This document shows, one piece after another, positions 56,915 to 64,000 of a stretch of DNA of 64,000 bases. The stretch lies in NCBI GenBank assembly GCA_036245525.1, contig BTPG01000004.1, positions 16,924,631 to 16,988,630 on the forward strand, read 5' to 3'. The DNA comes from Semisulcospira habei (lineage: Eukaryota; Mollusca; Gastropoda; Semisulcospiridae). The position numbers and the translations under genes were made by a program. Each line of letters begins with the position of its first letter. Within the stretch, counting starts at the first letter, position 1. The notes beneath the pieces were generated by a model. That model searched no databases. It was not told the DNA's origin and saw only the letters and a program-made list of their open reading frames with translations.

Positions 56915-58012
56915 TAATAATAATAATAATAATGAGTATTTATATAGCGCTTAATCTTACTCAAAAGCTCTAAGCGCTTTACAATCTGTACACAAAAATA
57001 AAAACACAATGACATATGCACATAACAAACAAAGCACAATGCCCGAACACACCACTTTTACAATAAACTAAACAACAATACATACATAATAATTTATATT
57101 CTAATTAACATTCAGTCTAAACAAGGAGGATTGCAGAACTACAACTAAGGCATCAAACACTGGCAGTTATTCAAAGTAAAGCTTGAAGAGGTGAGTTTTC
57201 AACGACCTCTTGAAGTCAGAGACAGACTCACTGTTTCTGACCTCAAGAGGAAGTGTATTCCATAACACTGGGGCTTGATAAACAAAGTGAAGTGCGCTGA
57301 CCAAATGTTTTAGTTTGGACAGAAGGTACACACAACTTCCGTTTATCAGAAGAGGAGCGGAGCTCACGAGAGGGTGTATACACATGCAGCAAAGAGGACA
57401 AGTATTCTGGGCTGGTGCCTGAACAGTTAAAACAGATTGACATAACTTTGTATTGAATACGTGAGGACACAGGCAGCCAGTGAAGGGACTTCAAGATGGG
57501 TGTGACATGCTCAGTCTTACGGACTCTTACAACAAGCCGGGCTGCATTGTTCTGAATTTTTTGGAGGCGATCAATGAGATACTGAGGGCAGCCACAAAGC
57601 AAAGAGTTACAATAATCTAGCTTGGACAGCACAAATGCACAAACTAGTGTTTTAGTGGCTTCCACGGTCAGCAGGTGTCGAACTGAACTAATACGACGAA
57701 GTTCCAGATAAGCGGATCTACACACTGCACTGACATGCTGTGACATAGATAACTCGCTGTCAAGTGTAACACCCAGGTTTCTCACACTCGCAGAGAAGCC
57801 AATGAGTGTTCCATCCACAGACAATGATGACGGTAAAGGCAGGGACGAAGATAATCTTGGATTAGCTACCAACATTGCTTCAGTTTTGCCATCATTTAAC
57901 ATCAGTTTGTTGGTGGTCATCCATGATTTGACATGGTCAATGCACTGGCTTATACTTTGGACGGCATTCACAGCTCGCTCGACAGTATCACTTTTGTACA
58001 TCTGCGTAGTTC
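56915..58012 (-). pseudogene. L2/CR1-like LINE fragment, C-terminal RT region with 3' tail
   Basis: On the minus strand a 5'-truncated frame begins just after the RT catalytic block (TTQMYKSDTVERAV) and continues SWMTTNKLMLNDGKTEAMLV, VRNLGVTLDSELSMSQHVSA, FVLSKLDYCNSLLCGCPQYL, LQKIQNNAARLVVRVRKTEH, ILKSLHWLPVSSRIQYKVMS (to about 57290), then shifts frame to VYQAPVLWNTLPLEVRNSES and DFKRSLKTHLFKLYFE (stop near 57167). The frameshift near 57290-57310 makes it a pseudogene. The 3' end is TGTAAAGCGCTTAGAGCTTT ... GCGCTATATAAATACTC plus (ATT)n at 56916-56932, the L2-type signature. Confidence 0.85.
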
Positions 58013-58589
58013 TCGCAATCCTGTTTTTCAAAGTTGGTGAGGGCCCTCAGGGGAGGTAAGGCACGGCGCATTTTTGGAGCGCCCTCCCCTTCGGTTTGTA
58101 AACCGCTGTTATGTATTTGTGTAGGCACTAATCGAGTCAAAATCTCCTTCGGTCCAGTGAGCCCCACGAATTTCGCTTTCACCGTCAACTGAGAGCTTGA
58201 AAAGACGGACAGATTTCAAGTGCACGACCAACTCGGCGCTTTTACGGGCGCCGAGCTAACCGCCAGGCACTACCCAAAAGTCACAACTTTCGGCCTGTCT
58301 CTGGCGACATTTAAAGAGAGCTTAGAGCAGTGACTGTGACATTTCTAAACTGTGAAAATGCCTGACGCGGAACCGAAGGAATCATTCGTTTTTTGGGGGC
58401 CTCATGGGTGTTCAGTTAGTCAGGAAAAAGCAAATTTGCCGTATGTTTGTGGATGGCACAGAGGTGTCTGGTACAAATAGCGGATGAAATTGACCGGAGA
58501 TGGTAGAGCCTGTGACGTAAACTGCAATAATTTATCAATCAGTAAAGTTCGCAGGGTTTTGTTTTTCTAGTTTTTGCCTGATTAATTTC
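58013..58589. other. No gene seen
   Basis: A small inverted pair CTCGGCGC/GCGCCGAG at 58231-58257. Unassigned otherwise. Confidence 0.5.
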
Positions 58590-58666
58590 AAGTTAACCCC
58601 CTCCTGCGCGCAGCCACCGGTACTGTAAACAGTACCGGTGGCTGCACGCATAAAAGGGGTTAACAG
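58590..58666. mobile_element. TTAA-bounded palindrome (family F-like)
   Basis: GTTAACCCCCTCCTGCGCGC ... CGCATAAAAGGGGTTAAC; perfect centre CAGCCACCGGTACTGT/ACAGTACCGGTGGCTG. Confidence 0.82.
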
Positions 58667-58900
58667 CACGTACGTGTGGCAGCATGCATACAGGTTTAAT
58701 AGTGAGTGAAATTGCCCGGATATGGTAAAACGTGGGGAATACTAAACGTATTTTCCCAATCAGTCAACTTTTAAGGTTTTATTTTTCTTGCGTTTTGCCT
58801 CAATAATTCATATAAACAACATAACATGTTTCATCACCCCTCTTGTGACAGAATCGCCTGTCATTAAAGACCGTGGCTGCAGCCACCTGAATGATGGTCT
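58667..58900. other. No feature seen
   Basis: Unassigned spacer; small inverted pair at 58871-58895 (CCGTGGCTGCAGCCAC). Confidence 0.5.
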
Positions 58901-59109
58901 TTAACCCCTTCACTGAAGAGAAATGTGAAGGCGATCCAGCTGCAAGAGGCATAGATTGTCATGAGCCCCCGCGAATGGGCATGACGATCTATGCCTCTCG
59001 CTGAGACCATTTTGTATTCATGATCCTTGCACGGCTGTGGCTTTTGGTGGCTGAATGTAAAACAGATTTCAGACGCAAAACATGAGTCTGCTGGCAGAGA
59101 TGAGGTTAA
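58901..59109. mobile_element. Family A element, full length
   Basis: TTAACCCCTTCACTGAAGAG; hairpin 58943-59000 (CAAGAGGCATAGATTGTCAT ... ATGACGATCTATGCCTCTCG, with GTCAT/ATGAC variant in both arms but a shortened centre); right end CAGAGATGAGGTTAA. It shares its last TTAA with the next element. Confidence 0.8.
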
Positions 59110-59198
59110 CCCTTTGGCTGTCGTTAGCGCTTTTTTTGTCGCGACGATTCCTGCAGGAATCATCGCGACAAAAATCGATACCGACAGCTAAAGGTTGA
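59106..59198. mobile_element. Family D palindrome
   Basis: TTAACCCTTTGGCTGTCGTT ... ACCGACAGCTAAAGGTTGAA; centre GCGACGATTCCTGCAGGAAT. The left TTAA is the right TTAA of the family A element. Confidence 0.84.
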
Positions 59199-59915
59199 AT
59201 AAAAGATGGCATTTCAAGACTTCTCTTGAGAGCGCATCTGTCATTTACAAACCACTTTTTTAGTCTTCTTTTTTCTTTTCTTTTTTTTTTGCAAAAAACC
59301 CGGTTACTCCAAACAGGCTGCAATGGTTTTTTACAATCACTATTAAAAAAAAAAAACAACAGGCGGTTACTCCATACAGGCTCCACTGTATTCAATTGTG
59401 AGCTGGCTTGTGGCGATGTACAGACCTGCAGATATTTGATTTACAGACGGGGATCGATTGTTGAATCTCACAGACACCTGTGATAAACATCGACATGTCA
59501 ATCTCTATACATGTTGTTTGTGTTGTTGTTGTTGTTTGTTCGCTTTGCATATATTTTTTTAGATTACTGGATGTTGCGCGTGCGACTGGCACCCGATTGT
59601 ACCGCTCATTTTCGACTGTCTGAGTGGTCCAAAGCTGTTCAGTGGCGGAGCTTTTCCACAGTCTGGCGAGGACCGCTGAAGTGTTTCACTATCACAAGCC
59701 AATCTTAATCAGTGTCGGTGTAAAATAATTCAGAAGTTTTCTGACATCAACGGGACAATCCAATTCCGATTGTTGTATTATCTTAGCGTAATCGCTGCTA
59801 GCATCAGTCTAAATTCTAAATTTTCAATGCGCGCGTGTGTTTTTACTTTTGTTTGTTTTCTGTTTTTTGTGCCTCAGTATCTGGCTGGCAATGAATCAGC
59901 TCCTCAAACTAAATG
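59199..59915. other. No gene seen
   Basis: Two near-duplicate GGTTACTCCAAACAGGCTGC / GGTTACTCCATACAGGCTCC segments ~75 bp apart (59303, 59366) and T/A runs. No gene. Confidence 0.5.
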
Positions 59916-59982
59916 CGTGCTGGTCTGTGATTTTGGACCTTACGGCCCTAGGGTCGTAAGGTCCAAAATCGCAGATCAGCAC
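59916..59982. repeat. Family E palindrome, well preserved
   Basis: CGTGCTGGTCTGTGATTTTG then GACCTTACGGCCCTAGGGTC, with arm GTAAGGTCCAAAATCGCAGA then TCAGCACACACG. Confidence 0.87.
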
Positions 59983-60004
59983 ACACGTGAATAAACCAGT
60001 TGAT

Positions 60005-60135
60005 CCTTTGACCCCTTCACTGCCGGGGATAGGGGAACACCACCCAACTGGGAGAGGCAAAGAACCTTGTTGGCCCCACAGAAGATCCGGGGGCTTATGT
60101 TTTTTTCTACTTTTTTTCTCCTCTTGCTGGCCCTA
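60005..60135. repeat. Decayed family A element
   Basis: TTTGACCCCTTCACTGCCGG and ACACCACCCAACTGGGAGAG then GCAAAGAACCTTG; the right arm is replaced by T-rich sequence. Confidence 0.6.
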
Positions 60136-60229
60136 TTCATATTCGTGTTTCCCTTGGACTGACGGTTTATATACATCGAGCAAAACAACAAGATAAATAG
60201 TAAATTGATTCTTGCCTGTGTGTCCAAAG

Positions 60230-60405
60230 GGGTTTTAATAAATCGTGTTGTAATTGTCCTTCTAAGCGTGTTCTTTCTTTGTTGCTATTTCCTTGGTATA
60301 TTGAATATCCCTTACCCTATCTAGTACCATTTTCGAAAAAGGAATAAACTGTGTTGTAATTGTCCTTTCTAATCGTGTTTCTTTCTGTTGGAATTTTCCT
60401 GGTGT
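60230..60405. repeat. Two family I half-arms in tandem
   Basis: AATAAATCGTGTTGTAATTG then TCCTTCTAAGCGTG at 60237, and AATAAACTGTGTTGTAATTG then TCCTTTCTAATCGTG at 60343, same orientation, ~106 bp apart. Confidence 0.65.
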
Positions 60406-60683
60406 TGAATACCATGGCCTGCTTTCAAAGACACCATTTTTCGTTGACTTTCAGTGAAGGGCTTAATCTCGACATTCCCCAAAATATCTTAAGCCTCCTA
60501 CTGCCAGTGGACGTAGGCCTACATTTTGTTTACGAAATCAATGTTAATTCAGCACTAGAGTCCATTTAGTCCAATAATCACATATGCAAACCAGTGCTGT
60601 CAGCAATAGGCCTAGATTCTCATGATTCCGCTGAACTGATATTTACGTTCATTCAAGTTTAAGTTCTGATCACTTGTGTCACG
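60406..60683. other. No gene seen
   Basis: Unassigned. Confidence 0.5.
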
Positions 60684-60900
60684 TTAACTCATTCAGCCCG
60701 ACGGCCGTATTTCCCAAATTTAGGAAGCGTCATCAAAGGACTATGCACCAGTTGCAGGAGATGGATCGACCATTATAATTCAAGGGGACTGTCAGATTAG
60801 CTTGGCGCCGACAGGCGCCAAGCTAGTAATCTGGCACTAACCTTGAATTATCATGGTCGACCCATCTCATGCTGTAGTGCGTCAGGGCTGAATAGGTTAA
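60684..60900. mobile_element. Family B palindromic element, complete
   Basis: TTAACTCATTCAGCCCGACG ... GGGCTGAATAGGTTAA; the centre has a small TAG insertion (GCTAGTAATCTGG). Confidence 0.86.
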
Positions 60901-61296
60901 ACTTGCTTTTTTCGCACATTTTGTGTGGCTGGTTAGTAATGGAACCAAACGCATATCAAATAAGTCAAACACACAGAAAACCAAAAAAAATCGAAGATTT
61001 GAACAGCGCCCGATTACAAGAACTAAAATACCAGACGGAAAGGTTACCACCGCTGATATGCTGAAAACTGCTGACAAGCAACGAAGAATTGTCGCAGAAG
61101 ACATAAGTATACAGTCGATCCTGCATATAACGGTCTGCTAAGGATAGGGGATGAACATATGTGACCATTGCAGACAGGTGATAGCTTAATTAAGGATCTT
61201 TATATAGCAAATATGAGTTTCGGTATACCTCTTGGGTGGCTCCCCGAGACAGGTGACCGCTGCACAAAGGTAGCCATTGAAGCGGGTTTAACTGTT
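60901..61296. other. No gene seen
   Basis: Short overlapping frames, none with a recognised domain. Confidence 0.5.
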
Positions 61297-61321
61297 TTAA
61301 CCCTTTTCATCCTGACACACT
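61297..61321. mobile_element. Family B2 element, left stub, ending in a 13 bp target duplication
   Basis: TTAACCCTTTTCATCCTGAC then ACACT. The last 13 bases (ATCCTGACACACT, 61309-61321) recur at 63131-63143 where the same element resumes, so the LINE between them was inserted into it. Confidence 0.88.
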
Positions 61322-62383
61322 TACTTACTTACTTACTTACGCCTGTCACCCCTACCCGGGTATAGGCCGTCGACGAGAGACCTCCAGCAACTCCTGTCCT
61401 GTGCTTCTCCTTCGATTCTACTCCAGGTGGTTCCCAGTCTCTTGATGTCTGCTTGGAGGTCTCGACGCCAGGAGTTTCTCGGTCTACCTCTTTTCCTCTT
61501 TCCCTGGGGGTTCCATGACAATGCCTGCCTAGTGATACTGGAAGCTGGCTTTCTCAGACTGTGACCGATCCATCCCCATCCTCTTCGCCCAATTTCATTC
61601 TCTGCTGTTATCTGCTCTGTTCTTTCCCAGAGTCTGACGTTGCTGATCTTCTCTGGCCAGTGGATTTTCAAAATTATTCTAAGGCAACTGTTCATGAAGA
61701 TCTGTACTCTGTTGACTGTGGTTTTTGTCAGTCTCCAAGTCTCTGCTCCATATAAGAGAACTGCTTTTACATTGGAGTTGAAAATCCGGACTTTGGTGTG
61801 TTGTGACAGCTCTCTGGAGCTCCACACTTTTTTCAACTGGAGAAAGGCTGCTCTGGCTTTACCGATTCGTGCTCTGACATCTGCATCAGTGCCGCCTTTT
61901 TTGTCTATGATGCTCCCGAGATAGGTGAAGGACTCCACCTCCTCCAACGGGGTGCCAGCAAGCAAGACTGGTTCTTCCCTGGTTGCGTTCAGCCTCATTG
62001 TCTTTGTTTTCTGTTTGTGAATGGTGAGGCCCACTTAGGACGAGATGTCAGCAAGCCTCGTGGTCTTGTCCTGCATTTGTTGATGAGTGTGGGACAGTAA
62101 TGCCAAGTCGTCTGCAAAATCGAGGTCGTGAAGCTGTGTCCACAGTGTCCACTGTATTCCACTTCGTCTGTGCTCTGTGGTCATCTTCATGACCCAGTCT
62201 ATGGCCAGTAGGAAGAGGAACGGAGACAGCAGACACCCCTGCCTGACACCGGTTCTGACCTGGAGCTCTCTGGTGAACTGCCCTTCGTGGATCACGCGAC
62301 ATGTCATGCCATCGTAGCTGCTCTTGATCAAGCGGACGAGCTTTGTGGGTACACCGTAGTGTCGTAGGAGTTTCCACAGAGTC

Positions 62384-62394
62384 TCTCGGTCCAC
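62384..62394. repeat. 11 bp target-site duplication of the nested LINE-C copy, left
   Basis: TCTCGGTCCAC here and at 62832-62842. In the host LINE this sequence encodes part of SVDRD (minus strand), and the peptide is duplicated across the insertion. Confidence 0.85.
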
Positions 62395-62831
62395 TTCTCC
62401 TATATGGAGCAGAGACATGGAGATTGACAAAAACCACAGTCAACAGAGTACAGACCTTCATGAACAGTTGCCTTAGAAGAATTTTGAAAATCCACTGGCC
62501 AGAGAAGATCAGCAACGTCAGACTCTGGGAGAGAACAGAGCAGATAACAGCAGAGAATGAAATTGGGCGAAGAAGATGGGGATGGATCGGTCACAGTCTG
62601 AGAAAGCCAGCTTCCAGTATCACTAGGCAGGCATTGTCATGGAACCCCCAGGGAAAGAGGAAAAGAGGTAGGCCGAGAAACTCCTGGCGTCGAGACCTCC
62701 AAGCAGACATCAAGAGACTGGGAACCACCTGGAGTAGAATCGAAGGAGAAGCACAGGACAGGAGTTGCTGGAGGTCTCTCGTCGACGGCCTATACCCGGG
62801 TAGGGGTGACAGGCGTAAGTAAGTAAGTAAG
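62395..62831 (+). mobile_element. Nested LINE-C copy, opposite orientation, 5'-truncated
   Basis: 437 bp from TTCTCCTATATGGAGCAGAG to (GTAA)n at 62815-62831. It encodes the C-terminal ~142 residues from LYGAETW to GRGDRRK and stops at TAA 62820-62822 in the tail. It differs from the host copy at three residues I can see. With the host copy's 3' end (61322-61760) it forms a ~430 bp inverted repeat. Confidence 0.9.
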
Positions 62832-63130
62832 TCTCGGTCCACACTGTCAAATGCTTTCTCATAATCCACAAAGTTGACGTATAGCGGGGAGCTCCACTCC
62901 AGTGACTGTTCCACGATGATGCGGAGAGTGGCGATCTGGTCTGTACATGATCGGTTCTTCCTGAATCCTGCTTGCTGGTCTCTCAGCTGGGGGTCAACGG
63001 AGCTCTTCATTCTCTCCAGGATGATCCTGTTGAAGACATTTCCTGGTACAGACAGCAAGGTGATTCCTCTGTAGTTGGAACACTTGCTGAGGTCGCCTTT
63101 CTTGGGAAGCTTGATTAGGTACCCCTCCTT

Positions 63131-63338
63131 ATCCTGACACACTACTGCTTGAAATAACTTTGACTATGATATTTCAAAGGTAATGCCAGAATAGCTTGGC
63201 GCCTGAGGCGCCAAGCTATTCTGGCACCACCCTTGAACTAAAATGTTTGATCTATCTCGAGTCCTAATCTGTAATGCAGCCTTAATAGGACAATTAGTGA
63301 ACTTCAAACAATCAGCCGCAGGAGGTAAAATGGGTTAA
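63131..63338. mobile_element. Family B2 element, remainder after LINE insertion
   Basis: It resumes ATCCTGACACACTACTGC, carries GCCAGAATAGCTTGGCGCC / inverse, and ends AGGTAAAATGGGTTAA. With 61297-61321 it makes one ~220 bp element. Its final TTAA (63335-63338) is the first TTAA of the next element. Confidence 0.86.
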
Positions 63339-63547
63339 CTCATTGTGTCCCAGGACCGAAATCCCCAAATTTTGAAGTGCCCTCGGAAAGACAATATTAC
63401 AATTCTAGAGACAGATCGGGCATAATAGTTCAAGGGTGGTGCTAGAATAGCTTGGCGCCTATGGGCGCCAAGCTATTCTGGCACCACCCTTGAACTATTA
63501 TCCTCGATCCATGTCTTGCTGTGGTGTGTCGAGGCTGAATGGGTTAA
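63335..63547. mobile_element. Family B2 palindromic element, complete
   Basis: TTAACTCATTGTGTCCCAGG ... GAGGCTGAATGGGTTAA; arms GGTGGTGCTAGAATAGCTTG / CAAGCTATTCTGGCACCACC with centre GCGCCTATGGGCGC. Confidence 0.87.
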
Positions 63548-63737
63548 AGTGTATGGGTACTGACTGTTCACGAGAACCAAGGAAGTATTATTATGTGTTT
63601 CTTACCCGTACACTTCTGAATTTATTCAGCAAATCATTTCACTCGTCTCCACAAGGTATACATGCAGCTTCATGCCCCCATGGCTCATCAAAACTTGTGT
63701 CCAGTTTGACTCTGTGCTCCTTACACCAGATTACGAG
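63548..63737. other. No feature seen
   Basis: Unassigned spacer. Confidence 0.5.
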
Positions 63738-63803
63738 GCCACCGGCGATCTGAACCCACGACCCTTACGGTCGCTTAGTCTCCTCCAGGCTGATCAGCTG
63801 TGC
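63738..63803 (-). repeat. tRNA-derived sequence, possible SINE head
   Basis: On the minus strand, A-box-like TGATCAGCCTGGAGG (63782-63796) and B-box-like GGGTTCAGATC (63747-63757). The arrangement fits a Pol III promoter; no cloverleaf is demonstrable. Confidence 0.45.
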
Positions 63804-64000
63804 AAACTGTAAACACTCAAAACAAACCAAGCTTCAGCCACACCATCAACAAAAATAACGCCCTCTAGCGTCCTGCTTCTGTCTGCAAGAGGCATAGATT
63901 TTCATGAGCCCCTGCAATCTGGAACCCCCCCCCCCCCCCCACCTTCTTTGGGGAACCTAGATCTAAATTCCCATGCATCAAGGGGCTGGAAATCTAGTCA
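63804..64000. repeat. Family A left arm at 63884-63922, poly-C, window edge
   Basis: CAAGAGGCATAGATTTTCAT then GAGCCCCTGCAATCTGG, followed by a C tract (63926-63940) in place of the right arm. Nothing else recognised before the window ends. Confidence 0.65.

Larger units (their letters stand above)
61322..63130 (-). mobile_element. LINE-C: 5'-truncated LINE inserted in a family B2 element
   Basis: Read on the minus strand, it starts inside the RT coding region at 63130 and ends with (GTAA)n at 61340-61322. It is flanked by ATCCTGACACACT duplications. It is interrupted by a second, oppositely oriented copy at 62395-62831. Confidence 0.88.
61333..63130 (-). pseudogene. LINE-C reverse transcriptase, interrupted, one nonsense codon
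   Basis: On the minus strand: KEGYLIKLPKKGDL, SNYRGITLLSVPGNVFNRI, DQQAGFRKNRSCTDQIATL, LYVNFVDYEKAFDSVDRD (to 62843), then the nested insert, then ETLWKLLRHYGVPTKL, TGVRQGCLLSPFLFLLAIDW, LDFADDLALLSH (FADD at 62107-62118), a TAA at 62035-62037, and GLTIHKQKTKTMRLN, FTYLGSIIDKKGGTDADVRA, LYGAETWRLTKTTVN, KRKRGRPRNSWRRDLQADIK and LYPGRGDRRK. The protein's own stop is the first TAA of the GTAA tail. The endonuclease and early RT are missing. Clade not settled. Confidence 0.86.

Noticed and set aside
59226..59483. Plus-strand frame with Phe-rich start
   Set aside because: It runs through T and A homopolymers and a local duplication; no domain.

Overview
The window looks like intergenic DNA from a repeat-rich animal genome. 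A marine mollusc, probably a gastropod, is my best guess, but nothing in the sequence names the organism. The evidence is animal-type LINE retrotransposons (one with a 2A ribosome-skipping motif, a combination reported from molluscs, lancelets and sea urchins), long (TC)n, (CA)n, (GGTT)n and (ATT)n microsatellites, tRNA-derived SINE heads, and dozens of small palindromic elements. There are no bacterial operons or ribosome-binding sites. I found no host protein gene I could defend and no rRNA, functional tRNA or CRISPR. Most long open frames are microsatellites read as protein, or shadows of the elements below.

Layout. 1-4500: scattered palindromic elements, (TC)n and (GGTT/GATT)n. 4519-7044: a 5'-truncated LINE (here LINE-A) with one stop codon, between two copies of a ~92 bp direct repeat. 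7078-37350: almost only palindromic elements, LINE 3' ends, microsatellites and unassigned DNA. 37750-50060: a near full-length two-ORF LINE (LINE-B). Its ORF1 is intact and carries the 2A motif; its ORF2 is split inside the GDFNAR endonuclease motif by a 7,465 bp DNA transposon (39428-46892) with ~400 bp terminal inverted repeats and a TTAA duplication. 50170-56900: LINE debris, a three-copy tandem repeat, more palindromes. 56915-58012: an L2/CR1-like LINE fragment on the minus strand. 61297-63338: a TTAA-bounded palindrome split by a LINE (LINE-C), itself split by an inverted second copy of the same LINE; each insertion has its own target-site duplication.

The small palindromes fall into families that I label A (hairpin opening CAAGAGGCATAGAT), B (AGCTTGGCGCC core), D (GTCGGTAGCGGTTTTAG), E (GCTGGTCTGTGATTTTGG), F (CATTCGCGGCCAGCCGC and relatives), G, H and I. 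Families A, B, D and F differ inside but share termini: TTAA followed by CYC or CCC on one side and the reverse complement on the other, as expected of non-autonomous piggyBac-like (TTAA) elements. No piggyBac transposase is visible. Within a copy the two arms match each other better than they match arms of other copies.

The parts work as an ecosystem of transposable elements rather than a pathway: LINEs supply endonuclease and reverse transcriptase, the DNA transposon may supply a transposase from minus-strand exons, and the palindromes depend on enzymes encoded elsewhere. Exon models inside the DNA transposon, superfamily names and the organism are inferences.
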